A stretch of 42,395 nt of DNA from Verrucomicrobiota bacterium (GCA_018898455.1 JAHIJO010000141.1:1-42395); one strand, 5' to 3'; counted from the first letter of the stretch, positions 15,139 to 23,695 are shown. The notes: a model not told the origin generated them from the letters alone. Numbers and translations are program-made.

Positions 15139-17526
15139 CTAGTAGGCGCAGTTCAGTACCTCGTCGAGTGTCGCGGTGAAGGGCAGAGGGGAGGCGATTT
15201 CGGCGATTCCCCGGTGCTTCAGGAGCTGGCGCACGTTCCAGTGGTAGTGTACGAACTCGGGCGCTGAATCGACGCGGTACACGAGATAATAATCAGATCC
15301 TGTCTTCAAGGGGTAGTGATACTTTCTCTTGAGTGTGGCGGCGGTGATGACTTCCGGGGGCGTGGGTTTGCCGTCGCCAGCCGTTATCACGGCATAAAGG
15401 CCGGTCGCAGCCTCCTGCCCGTGTTTGTGGAGCAGAATGTAATAAGCGCCGACGTTTTCCGAAGTCAGAGGGACAGCTCCGCGTTTTTCGCCGACGCGGA
15501 GAATCAGCAGGTGCTTTTCGTCGGTCCAGCGGAGTTGAGTCTCGTTCTGATACCACGCGACGAGGACAGGGGTCTCTCGCGGAGGCAGGGCGCGGCGACC
15601 GTTGATGTCGTATTCGGCGATGGGTGCCTTGCGGACGGCAAGCGGTCCGGGCTTGTCATGAATGCGGTAGCGGTGGTAGGTCTCCTGCTCACGGCGGGTG
15701 GCGCGGTCACAGACATGGGCGACGATTTGGAGCATGAAGTCCTTTAGCGCCTTGGTGCCGTCCTCTTCTCCCTCGGTCGGACGAATGGAGAATGCTCCGA
15801 GTCCCGGGACAATCTCATGGAAACCCCACCATGTGCGTGTCAGGGATCCCGGGTACAGAACGTAGGCGCCAGCGGTGCGGCGGATCGCGTCCCTGTAAGC
15901 GTGCATCTTGAGGAGATCCGCCCTCTTGTAGGTGCCGGCCCGCTCCTGCTCTTTCTCCTCGGACAACCGGCTCTCCAGGTTCCTCGCCCCGGTTTGTTTG
16001 TCCGTCTTGCCGAAGATGTCCTCCAGTTTCTCGACGCGATACTTGGCGTCGAAATGCACATGGACGATCAGTTCCTGTTCTTCGGCCTGCTGTTCACTGA
16101 AACCTATTGGCCACAGTGAAAGCGTGTAGTCGGGGCGCATGCTGGCCGTCCAGCTTCCTCTGAGCGGGAAGTTCGGGGCGGCGTCATCTCCTCTTCGCGG
16201 GAAGGTACGATTGTAGGAGAAACGGACGTTCAACTCGCGCTGTCCCTTGTTGTATACTCCCTTCAGGGCGACATGCCGCCCCGCCCTTAATTTAAGGCCG
16301 AAGCCATCGTCTGTTTTCGTTATCAGGGACTGCGCCGGAGGGGTGGCGAGCGTAAAGACGTCGGCGACGACGTCCAGAAGCCGGAAGAAGAGCCAGTACT
16401 CGTATAGGGTGGCGACATCGCGTTTGCCGGCACCATAAACGTCCGCTCCGCCCGACCAGCAGATGCGCGCTGCCATGTCAAACTGCAGCCATGCTGCGAG
16501 AATCTCGCGGTATCCTCCCTTGCGCTGAAGAACAGGACTGCCAAGGGGCAGGATGCGCGGTTCCGATATATCGCGGAAGAAGTCGCGGCTGAGCACTTCG
16601 GCCAGTTCCTCTTCCAGGGCGAGAGCTTCTTGGGTGAAGCGCTTATCCCCCTCACGGCCGACGTTCTCCAGCCGTTCGCGGATCAGGGCCACGAACGCCT
16701 GGAACGTCCGGAGGGCGTGCTTCACAAATCGGTTCTCGGCGGTGTCCACGGTCTCGACGTTGCGGAGGACGGTCACGCGTTCCGGCACGGATGCCATGCG
16801 CGAGTGGAGCGGATGGCCGGCTGGCAGAGGGACTCGGCGTGAGGCGGATGCGATCTGGCGGGCGATGGCCGCAGTTGGTTTGATGCTGCGGTTGATAGGA
16901 ACGACGCACGCTTCCTGTTCCCAAAGACGGTGTGGAATTGCAGTAATCCGTTGGACGGCGTCGCGAAACTCGCGAGAGGCCAGTAGAGAGCGGACAAAAG
17001 CGAAACGTTGACAGAGGGTCTCGGGGTCGCGGGTCTCGTCGGGGAGCAATGTCTGTTGGGCCGGGGAGCGGAACTCGAGCAGCAGGTCTGTGCAGCGCTC
17101 CGTGATGTACCTCAGCATGCGGCGGTAGTCATCGCGGTAGCCAACTTTTGCCGTCCGGACCTCAACTTCGGCCGAGCCCTTTTCGCGGTCAGTTTCCGCG
17201 TCCAACAGCATAAAGCGCATGCGACCTACGTTGAGACCAGGTGTAATGCGCCCACGGTCAAGATTTTTTGGTGTGCGGCTGGACCGAACGATTCCCGGTT
17301 CAGTCCGGAGGCGGCATCCGGGCTGGTCGAGCTCGTATTCGTACGCGGCCATTTCCAGAAGTTGAACGGGGGCTTCGGCATACTCCGCGGCAGATTCGGG
17401 TGACTCCTCAATGATCAAAGGGATGGCTTCGTCGGAAGTCCCTTCGGGGTAGAGTGCCATAAGGGCGACGGGTTGTCCGTCGCCATTCGTGAACTGAACC
17501 TTGACCAATTCTTGCGCCACTGTCAT
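15139..17526 (-). CDS. DUF2357/DUF524 McrC-like PD-(D/E)XK nuclease
   Basis: 795 residues. The ATG overlaps the stop of the AAA+ gene (ATGA). The N-terminal half is the DUF2357-type region, with ENRFVKHALRTFQAFV and TLYEYWLFFRLLDVV. The nuclease core follows: MRPDYTLSLWP (about 463), an extended strand ending HFDAKYRVE (about 492) and a helix with ADLLKMHAYRDAIRR (about 535). This D...D-x-K...kMhaYrd series is the hallmark of DUF524-type McrC-like restriction endonucleases, which cut DNA when driven by an McrB-like translocase. After residue 640 there is an additional C-terminal domain (LVAWYQNETQLRW to YYLVYRV) that I do not recognise. It could be a recognition module. Very Arg-rich overall. 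Confidence 0.82.
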   Translation of the reverse strand: MTVAQELVKVQFTNGDGQPVALMALYPEGTSDEAIPLIIEESPESAAEYAEAPVQLLEMAAYEYELDQPGCRLRTEPGIVRSSRTPKNLDRGRITPGLNVGRMRFMLLDAETDREKGSAEVEVRTAKVGYRDDYRRMLRYITERCTDLLLEFRSPAQQTLLPDETRDPETLCQRFAFVRSLLASREFRDAVQRITAIPHRLWEQEACVVPINRSIKPTAAIARQIASASRRVPLPAGHPLHSRMASVPERVTVLRNVETVDTAENRFVKHALRTFQAFVALIRERLENVGREGDKRFTQEALALEEELAEVLSRDFFRDISEPRILPLGSPVLQRKGGYREILAAWLQFDMAARICWSGGADVYGAGKRDVATLYEYWLFFRLLDVVADVFTLATPPAQSLITKTDDGFGLKLRAGRHVALKGVYNKGQRELNVRFSYNRTFPRRGDDAAPNFPLRGSWTASMRPDYTLSLWPIGFSEQQAEEQELIVHVHFDAKYRVEKLEDIFGKTDKQTGARNLESRLSEEKEQERAGTYKRADLLKMHAYRDAIRRTAGAYVLYPGSLTRTWWGFHEIVPGLGAFSIRPTEGEEDGTKALKDFMLQIVAHVCDRATRREQETYHRYRIHDKPGPLAVRKAPIAEYDINGRRALPPRETPVLVAWYQNETQLRWTDEKHLLILRVGEKRGAVPLTSENVGAYYILLHKHGQEAATGLYAVITAGDGKPTPPEVITAATLKRKYHYPLKTGSDYYLVYRVDSAPEFVHYHWNVRQLLKHRGIAEIASPLPFTATLDEVLNCAY

Positions 17527-19631
17527 GCCTCGGTGTAGCTGGTAAAGCCGTTGTGTTTAAGACGCAGTTCCATACGTTCTATCTTTGCATAACTGATGGG
17601 GAATCTTTCTTTCGTAACGATCTTCTTCAGTTCAGTGAGTACGGGTCCAAGTTTTGTCTTTGAACCGTGAAGTTTAGGCAGGAGTTTCTGCATGATCGCC
17701 GCGTCGAGAGCTTCATCAAGTTTCCAGCCCTCGCCAGAGACCTTTGCATGGAAGTATACAAAGCGAGAGATCTCGTACGCGGGGCGATAACCAAATTCAG
17801 CGCCGACTGTCGACAACACGGTGAACATACCATCAAGAACACTCTTTACCTCTGTTCTTTGCGTGGTTCCGAGTTCATCGAGGGATACATCTCTCCTTGC
17901 GGCCTGGGCCACAAAAAGCTCAGCATAAACGACTCCACTACCTGTGAGCCGGGAGATGTCCACTGGGTTTGGTTTGTCGAGAAAATTCGTCATGTCTGTC
18001 GCTGAGACCGTGAATTCGATAACGTTGGCCCGGTCCAACACCTTGGGGGAAAACATATATGTTGTTTCGTCCACGTTGACCGTTCCAATGACGAAGAGGT
18101 TGGGAGGGATGCGTACTTGCTCAGGTACGGCGTTTCCTTCGCCGTCTCTGTGCTCTCGGTTCTCATGGAGGGTAACTGGCTCGCCTGACTCCGTGGCTGA
18201 CAAAACATCCGCAAAGTAGCGTTCAACATGGGATAGGTTCATTTCGTCTAGGATGAGAATATATGGATGTGTTGGATCCGCTTGGGCAGCCAGGATAAGT
18301 TGTAGTGCGCCGGAAGATGGCATGCAATACCGCCCGGGTGATAGGGCGTCAGCGTAACCAAAGAGTGGGTCTTTATTGGTCCAATCAGCGCCGACCGGAA
18401 TTAGTGTGTAGGAACTGCTGTAGATTGCAGGTTCCAAGTTGGCCTCAAGTACTGCGAATGCTGCGGCCTTTAGATGTGTTTCGAAAGAGTTAAGTTGAGT
18501 GGAGTATTGTGTGTTCTCTGAAACAGCTTCTCTAATGGTGCGCGCAGGTGTGTCGCGGGTGAAGCCTTTGTTTGTAATGGTGAGGACCCATTCGGCAACG
18601 AGTTCTCTGGGAAGGCATACTTTGGTCGCCACCCCTGATTCCGGCTTGTTTGTTAGAACGATGGCGGTTGAATCAGCCGCGTGCACATAGTAACTAATTC
18701 GATCAGACTTGATCTCGCGTCCCACTGAAAATTGGTCGTGTTTGCAGGCGTGGGGTTTTGTGAGCCATGACGCAAATGCGTGTGCGAGTTTCGTCTTCCC
18801 GCTTCCGGATAAACCTGTAAGAATTACAAACCGTTTTGAACATACAGCTGCTACAAACCGCTTGCTAAGACGTGGATCTACCCGCAAGTTGGCCCTCTCA
18901 AGTGCGGATGTGAAGGCTACTACCAGTTCGCGAAGCGCTACATTTTGATCTAGCGAGTTCAGATGGCTATCAGCAGGACCTGCGATCTCTGTCAATGCCT
19001 CTTTGTTCCACGGAATATACTTATCTTCGCCGACTTGGATGGCGCCAGTCATTGCCATCACTTGGAGCATGTGGCGAATCCTTCGCTCGACCGTTTCAGG
19101 CAAGCCGTGTTTTTGCTGCTTCCCGTGATCGAGAGCTTCGGTCAGATTATCCTGGGTTGGGCGGAAATTCCGCATCACTCCATACAATACGTCTTCGAGA
19201 GTAAGAGGTGCTTTTGATAGGGAGAATGCGGCAGCCAATATCCTAAAAGGGTATTCATCCGCTTCGGCATCCTTGATCGCCGAAAGAGCCTGGGCTAAGG
19301 CATGCGGCGGATCGATCTCGCCGGCAACTATCTGTCTGCCGAAAGCCGTCACCTTGAATTTTTGATCTGTCAGATCCAGAACGCCGGTCCGCGTCCATGG
19401 GTGAGGATAATCGCGAAAAAGCGGTCTGATTTCCTTCGAGGACTGCTTCTGACTCCACTTCTCATTCGGGAATGCTTGCGCGAGTTCAGTGTAGATAGGA
19501 GACTTCTCGTCGTACACATTTTCACCCTCGTGCTGTGCGGCAATTTTCAAGACTCCGAGCCATATAATGGGATTCCAGAGGCCTTCACGGCCAGCGTCGA
19601 TTCCCGTCCACTGCACATCGTATTTGTTCAT
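17523..19631 (-). CDS. McrB-like AAA+ NTPase of a restriction system
   Basis: 702 residues. ATG at 19631 overlaps the methylase stop. A winged-helix-like N-terminal region (about 18-105) and a helical region precede the AAA+ core. Walker A is GLSGSGKT (273-280), Walker B YILILDEMNLSH (457-468), and sensor-region GTVNVDETTYMFSPKVLDRAN (about 513-533) corresponds to the McrB NTADRS/sensor segment. About 178 residues separate Walker A from Walker B, far more than in a minimal AAA+ core. They include LPRELVAEWVLTI and LNSFETHLKAAAFAVLE, an inserted domain found in some COG1401-type restriction ATPases. McrB-like proteins hydrolyse GTP and drive the McrC-like nuclease, here the next gene. Nucleotide preference cannot be read from sequence. 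Confidence 0.85.
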   Translation of the reverse strand: MNKYDVQWTGIDAGREGLWNPIIWLGVLKIAAQHEGENVYDEKSPIYTELAQAFPNEKWSQKQSSKEIRPLFRDYPHPWTRTGVLDLTDQKFKVTAFGRQIVAGEIDPPHALAQALSAIKDAEADEYPFRILAAAFSLSKAPLTLEDVLYGVMRNFRPTQDNLTEALDHGKQQKHGLPETVERRIRHMLQVMAMTGAIQVGEDKYIPWNKEALTEIAGPADSHLNSLDQNVALRELVVAFTSALERANLRVDPRLSKRFVAAVCSKRFVILTGLSGSGKTKLAHAFASWLTKPHACKHDQFSVGREIKSDRISYYVHAADSTAIVLTNKPESGVATKVCLPRELVAEWVLTITNKGFTRDTPARTIREAVSENTQYSTQLNSFETHLKAAAFAVLEANLEPAIYSSSYTLIPVGADWTNKDPLFGYADALSPGRYCMPSSGALQLILAAQADPTHPYILILDEMNLSHVERYFADVLSATESGEPVTLHENREHRDGEGNAVPEQVRIPPNLFVIGTVNVDETTYMFSPKVLDRANVIEFTVSATDMTNFLDKPNPVDISRLTGSGVVYAELFVAQAARRDVSLDELGTTQRTEVKSVLDGMFTVLSTVGAEFGYRPAYEISRFVYFHAKVSGEGWKLDEALDAAIMQKLLPKLHGSKTKLGPVLTELKKIVTKERFPISYAKIERMELRLKHNGFTSYTEA

Positions 19632-20773
19632 TTCTCCTCCTGAAAGAGATGCGTTTGATCTAGGACTTGTAGGATCGTTTCGAAAGGAACTGGTTCGAGG
19701 CCAAAGATCTGAGATCTGATAACGTTACCCACGGCAGCGGCGAGTAGCGGAGGCACTGCGTTGCCGATCTGGCGTATCGGATGCCGGCCGGTTCCTGCGA
19801 ATGCCCACCAGTCGGGGAATGTCTGTATTCGGGCGCTCTCCCGCGGCGTCACTTCACGTGGCTTGATCGGATGGATATGCCCCTTTCCGCCACCTTTGTC
19901 TGATCCAACGATGATCGTGAAACTGGGGCGATCAAGGTCCAATTTGTTGATGCGTGTGAAGTGGTCTCTTTCGCCCGGACGCATGCTTGCATATCTTTCT
20001 ATTATCCTTTGACTGTGATTCCGGCCTGTATGGTTTGCGGGAGGTTCCGTCCCGATGACAGGGAGACCACGCAGGGCGTGCCTGACGGTTCTCCAGCTTC
20101 TCGGCCCTTCGAATGGGCTCGTCCCGGGTTGACTTGTGATTTTGGGTATCTGGGCAATGGTCTTGCCATTTCGGGATCCTATGATAAACACTCGATCTCT
20201 GAACTGCGGGACGCCGTAATCAACGGCGTCGAGACGCAAAACGGAGAGGCTGTACTTCAGTCCTTTCTTCGGCTCGCCGATCTTTTTGCATATCTCCGTG
20301 AACACTTCGCCGCCTTCTACGGTCATTATGCCGTATACGTTTTCGAAGACGAAAGCTTGGGGTTCCAACTCGGCCAGCAGTCGCAGGTACTCATATGCGA
20401 GCAGTCCACGGTGGTCCTCTCTGCCTCTCCGTTTGCCGAAAACGCTGAATGCCTGACATGGGGGGCCGCCTGCGAGGAGATGCACTTCGTCTTTCTTTCG
20501 CCGGATTGCCTCGAGAATGAAATGGGCATCGATCTCCTTGACGTCTGAGCGATAAATGAGGGACTCTGTAAGGATTTTCTTTCCTCTTTTTGCTGCTTCG
20601 GCGCGGCCCCACTGAAGTGTTATGACACTGTGGGGATCTATGTCTGTGCAGAATCCCGTGACCCATCCGGTGGCCTCGAGCCCCAAATCCATGCCTCCGC
20701 CTCCTGAAAAGAGTGAGACAGCCTCGAGTTTTCTCTGCGGTTTATGTGGTTGAGGTTTTTCTGCTGTTTTCAT
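19628..20773 (-). CDS. DNA (cytosine-5-)-methyltransferase
   Basis: 381 residues. C5-cytosine methylase motifs in order: I LFSGGGGMDLGLE (21-33, AdoMet binding), IV GGPPCQAFS (104-112, catalytic C108), VI FVFENVYG (143-150), VIII PQFRDRVFIIG (191-201), IX around TPRESARIQTFPD and X RQIGNAVPPLLAA. The variable region between VIII and IX is about 110 residues, so one target-recognition domain. The sequence recognised cannot be predicted. It would protect host DNA from the McrBC-like nuclease of the same operon or create the mark the nuclease reads. The ATG at 20773 overlaps the vsr stop and its own stop overlaps mcrB, giving tight translational coupling. Confidence 0.95.
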   Translation of the reverse strand: MKTAEKPQPHKPQRKLEAVSLFSGGGGMDLGLEATGWVTGFCTDIDPHSVITLQWGRAEAAKRGKKILTESLIYRSDVKEIDAHFILEAIRRKKDEVHLLAGGPPCQAFSVFGKRRGREDHRGLLAYEYLRLLAELEPQAFVFENVYGIMTVEGGEVFTEICKKIGEPKKGLKYSLSVLRLDAVDYGVPQFRDRVFIIGSRNGKTIAQIPKITSQPGTSPFEGPRSWRTVRHALRGLPVIGTEPPANHTGRNHSQRIIERYASMRPGERDHFTRINKLDLDRPSFTIIVGSDKGGGKGHIHPIKPREVTPRESARIQTFPDWWAFAGTGRHPIRQIGNAVPPLLAAAVGNVIRSQIFGLEPVPFETILQVLDQTHLFQEEK

Positions 20774-21342
20774 TCACCATTTAATCCGGTACGGCGAGGC
20801 GTTACCAACTGACCTCTATTGTTGAATTGGCAGAGTATTGCATGCCATTTGCGGTGTGCCAATATTTGTTTAAGTGCCTCTCCGACACGGCGTGGGCCCC
20901 CCTCGATTTGACACTCCCAGAGTACAAGGAGCCTCCAGCCGGCATTCAGTATTTCCGTTTGGATGTGCTTGTCTCTATGGACGTTCGTCTGAAGTTTTGG
21001 CCGCCAATAACGACGATTGGACTTGGGAACGCCTGAGTGTTTGCATCCCGGGTGTTGATGCCAGAAACACCCATGCACAAAGATGACCGTCCTGTGTTTC
21101 GGCATGACGATATCCGGTTTGCCGGGGAGGTCCGTCCTCCGCAGTGAGAACCGGTAGCCCATTCTGTGCAGCAGGGACCTGACCGTCCGCTCCGGCTGCG
21201 TGTCCTTGCCACGGATCCGGCTCATGTTCCAACTTCTGTGCTCTGGTGTGATCTTATCCACGTCTTGGCTGTGTTCGGTTGCTGGCGGTTTTTCGATATG
21301 GCAGTATAGACATCGGCAGTCATAAAACACCTTTTCGGGCAC
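20770..21342 (-). CDS. vsr: Very short patch repair (Vsr-like) endonuclease
   Basis: Vsr nicks 5' of T in T:G mismatches left by 5-methylcytosine deamination, and vsr genes often accompany cytosine methylases as here. The core RSWNMSRIRGKDTQPE, MGYRFSLRR, PGKPDIVMPKHRTVIFVHGC and CFWHQHPGC contains the catalytic Asp (D77 in this frame), the FVHGCFWH histidines and zinc-ligand cysteines. The start is uncertain. The track begins at GTG 21342 with no ribosome binding site, adding 27 residues (with DCRCLYCH) not found in typical Vsr. GTG at 21261 (VDKITPEHRSW) would give a normal-size 163-residue protein, also without a clear ribosome binding site. First gene of the minus-strand operon. Confidence 0.9.
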   Translation of the reverse strand: MPEKVFYDCRCLYCHIEKPPATEHSQDVDKITPEHRSWNMSRIRGKDTQPERTVRSLLHRMGYRFSLRRTDLPGKPDIVMPKHRTVIFVHGCFWHQHPGCKHSGVPKSNRRYWRPKLQTNVHRDKHIQTEILNAGWRLLVLWECQIEGGPRRVGEALKQILAHRKWHAILCQFNNRGQLVTPRRTGLNGE

Positions 21343-21435
21343 TATAGCAAGTTGATTTCGGGATGCTTTCGCCGATGTGCGCGCTTTCTTTTTTATCCCG
21401 ATTCTGGTAGCGTCTTTATTGATTTCAAAGAATGT

Positions 21436-21464
21436 ATCATAGAGCGATTATTGCGTGCTATTAA
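21436..21464 (-). promoter_or_regulatory. Candidate promoter of the vsr-dcm-mcrB-Z1 operon
   Basis: Minus-strand TTAATA (21459-21464) and TATGAT (21436-21441) are spaced 17 nt, about 95 nt upstream of the first possible vsr start. It overlaps the oppositely oriented candidate promoter of the DUF262 gene, so the two could interfere. Confidence 0.4.
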
Positions 21465-21486
21465 GGCGGCCGGTTATACAACCGCC
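21451..21486 (+). promoter_or_regulatory. Candidate DUF262 promoter with an inverted repeat over the -10 box
   Basis: TTGCGT (21451-21456), an 18-nt spacer and TATACA (21475-21480) lie 37 nt upstream of the ATG at 21517. The inverted repeat CGGTT-ATAC-AACCG (21471-21484) covers the -10 box, as a repressor operator would. Confidence 0.35.
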
Positions 21487-21516
21487 TGGATGTATTCGGC
21501 ATATAGGAGATCATCA

Positions 21517-22770
21517 ATGGATCGAATATCAGTCGGCAAACAGACCATCAAAACCCTTTGGAAATGGTGTGACGAGCGCCTTTTTGCTGTTCCTGAAATC
21601 CAGAGGGAGTTTGTCTGGGACAAGCGCCGGGCCAGTGATTTGCTCGACAGCATCTATCGCTGTCTTCCAATAGGCAGTATCCTTATATGGGACGCTCATG
21701 GCGACCATCGGCATCTTTTGCGTCAGACCCAAGTCCTTTTGCCGCCCCACGATCCGTCAAACAAAAACACGTTTTTCCTCATTGACGGGCAGCAGCGGCT
21801 TTCTGTGCTCTATCGTGCCCGCAAGGGCGGCGAGGTGTTGAGTTCCAACGGCAGCCCGATCAACTTCGATCAGCTTTGCTTTAATTTTGACACCGAGAAC
21901 TACGAATCCCGCTTCCTCTTTACCCGGCGGCCCATACCTAATGTTCAAATCCCCGTCACGGATATTCTTTCCCCTGAATGGGCGAGGCGGATCAATAAAC
22001 TCCCGCACTGGAAGCGGAGTCAGATTCGTAAGTGCCGCGAAGCAATTGCCTATTACGAAGTCCCGGTCATTTCCGTCCACACCCACGAGCTGGATGAGGT
22101 GCGGGAAGCTTTTCTGCGCATCAACTCTGGCGGTCTTCGCATCAGCAAGGCTGACCGGGCCTTCAGCCGTGCCTCGCGTTTGGACTTGCGCCGGCTCATC
22201 CGCGAGCTCCGCGAGTCACTCCCGAATGGGTTCGAGGAAATTGATCCCCGCATACTGCAGGTCTCCATGGCTGTTATCGAAGGCCAGCGGGATACCAGTT
22301 CTAAGGCCGTGGAGAGCATTATTGCCAGGCTCGATAAAGCCGAGTTTGAGGACGGGGCAGCATCCAGTGAGTTTGTTCGAAAATGGAAACGTGTTAGCGA
22401 TTGCGTCAAACGATCAGTTGATTACCTGCATTTCGATCTTGGGGTCATTAATTTCAGTTTCCTGCCGTCGGACCTCATGATTGCCGTACTCGCCTTTTTC
22501 TTCCATGCCAATAACCGTGCCCAGCCCAATTCCCGTCAACGTCGGGAGATCAAGAAATGGTTCTGGGCGACCGGGATTGCCCGGAGATATGTCGGCCGCG
22601 GATACTACAACAACATTCGTCGAGATCTTGCTTTCTTTGAACGTCTCGGTCGCCGGCGCCCTGGCCGGTTTGAGTTCAAGGACCGAATGGCCGATAGGAA
22701 ATTAGGGTCACGTCTCGACAATCGACAATTCAGCATTGCCAGGAAGGTGGCGTATAGAAACGGATGGTAG
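21517..22770 (+). CDS. DUF262 (GmrS/ParB-like N-terminal) protein without HNH domain
   Basis: The track ORF opens at 21352, but ATG 21517 (MDRISVGKQTIKTLWKW) has GGAG eight nt upstream and lies downstream of the promoter. The 417-residue product has the DUF262 signatures VPEIQREFVWDKRRASDLLDSI, LPIGSILIWD, FLIDGQQRLSVLYR (the DGQQR motif) and EAFLRINSGGLRISKADRAF. In GmrSD-type IV restriction systems this domain hydrolyses nucleotide and is fused or paired with a DUF1524 HNH nuclease. Here no H-N-H motif is visible in the C-terminal half and no DUF1524 gene follows. It is divergent from the restriction operon and may be an accessory or stand-alone defence protein. Confidence 0.85.
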   Translation: MDRISVGKQTIKTLWKWCDERLFAVPEIQREFVWDKRRASDLLDSIYRCLPIGSILIWDAHGDHRHLLRQTQVLLPPHDPSNKNTFFLIDGQQRLSVLYRARKGGEVLSSNGSPINFDQLCFNFDTENYESRFLFTRRPIPNVQIPVTDILSPEWARRINKLPHWKRSQIRKCREAIAYYEVPVISVHTHELDEVREAFLRINSGGLRISKADRAFSRASRLDLRRLIRELRESLPNGFEEIDPRILQVSMAVIEGQRDTSSKAVESIIARLDKAEFEDGAASSEFVRKWKRVSDCVKRSVDYLHFDLGVINFSFLPSDLMIAVLAFFFHANNRAQPNSRQRREIKKWFWATGIARRYVGRGYYNNIRRDLAFFERLGRRRPGRFEFKDRMADRKLGSRLDNRQFSIARKVAYRNGW

Positions 22771-22835
22771 TGATCTATCAATGCCAGCAGTGTCCATTTA
22801 GACGTGAATTTGCACACCCAGAAAGGACGTAAGCC

Positions 22836-23075
22836 ATGAGATCACTTCCGCCTCCCGGAACCCTCGTGAAATGCAAGCTGGAGATTAATCTGCCCTTTGA
22901 ACAAATCCCGGTTCTGCGGAAGATGTGTAAGGCGAATGGCTTCACAATAAACGAAATGGCCGAAGAACTCCTCCGCGCCTACCTTGCGGGCACGGTAAAA
23001 ATCACACGGAAACCCGATAAATCTGGTAGAATGTCCATTGATGATCTGAACGCCACGATCCGTCAGCGTCCATGA
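22836..23075 (+). CDS. Small protein, possible ribbon-helix-helix-like regulator
   Basis: 79 residues with GAAAGGA ahead of the ATG, 65 nt after the DUF262 gene. The sequence has a short beta-like segment (LVKCKLEINLP) then two helices (VLRKMCKANG and TINEMAEELLRAYLAG), the outline of a small strand-helix-helix DNA-binding or antitoxin-like protein. No toxin gene is adjacent. The family is not recognised. Confidence 0.5.
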   Translation: MRSLPPPGTLVKCKLEINLPFEQIPVLRKMCKANGFTINEMAEELLRAYLAGTVKITRKPDKSGRMSIDDLNATIRQRP

Positions 23076-23158
23076 GACAACAAGACCGGTCGTCGAATCG
23101 AAACGGAAGGTCGTGACCCTGCCCATGCCGGCGATAAATGTTGCTCGGTTCAGAATCC

Positions 23159-23695
23159 TCATATTTCGATCATCTTGTGTCCATAGACACCGATGATCCT
23201 CGTATCACCCAACAGGGTCTCAGCATCCACGTGCTGGTGGCCATGGACGACGATTTTCGGTCTTGCCCTGAGCACGTAATCCTTGAGCGCTTCAAAACCG
23301 TAATGCACCTCGTCTTCCCGATCATGAATTCCCCTGGGCGAGTTGTGGGACAGTAGAACGTCGACCGGAGGGAATGACGCCAGCCATTTGTCGACTTCGA
23401 TTTGGTCGTACAGAAAATGCCCACGCGGTTTATACTTCCATGACCCGTTCAAGCCGCCGAATGTTACCCCGTTATGTTCATAGACCTGGAGATGCAAGTC
23501 CACGATGGGGTGCGGGAATGCAGTGTTGCTGTCATGATTGCCTTTAACGGCCAAGATGGTCGAGCAAGAGAATGCCTCTGCGGCCTCAAGAATCACCTGA
23601 TCAACAATATCGCCACAGGACAGAAGCACGTCTGCTGATCCAGATCCGCCCTTCCAATGGAAATCGTCTATGTCTGATAGCGCAAGGATTCTCAT
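23159..23695 (-). CDS. Calcineurin-like metallophosphoesterase
   Basis: The track ORF starts at 23851, but the first 52 residues do not look like protein of this family. ATG at 23695 (MRILALSDIDDFHW) starts exactly at the first metallophosphoesterase strand, giving 178 residues. Motifs: SDIDDFHW (where SDxH is usual), SCGDIVD, VKGNHDSN, LLSHNSPRG and VVHGHQHVD, which together supply two-metal ligands and the catalytic GNHD histidine. Substrate unknown; small proteins of this type include YfcE-like phosphodiesterases and DNA- or nucleotide-directed enzymes. It is on the opposite strand to its neighbours. The first motif is slightly unusual, with the histidine shifted two positions. Confidence 0.8.
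   Translation of the reverse strand: MRILALSDIDDFHWKGGSGSADVLLSCGDIVDQVILEAAEAFSCSTILAVKGNHDSNTAFPHPIVDLHLQVYEHNGVTFGGLNGSWKYKPRGHFLYDQIEVDKWLASFPPVDVLLSHNSPRGIHDREDEVHYGFEALKDYVLRARPKIVVHGHQHVDAETLLGDTRIIGVYGHKMIEI

Noticed and set aside
19628-21342. Simple solitary Dcm/Vsr repair pair
   Set aside because: The 4-nt overlap with the McrB-like gene ties both to a restriction operon rather than a stand-alone methylase-repair pair.
22836-23075. Toxin-antitoxin module around the 79-aa protein
   Set aside because: No toxin-size partner lies adjacent on the same strand; the next gene is a phosphoesterase on the opposite strand.
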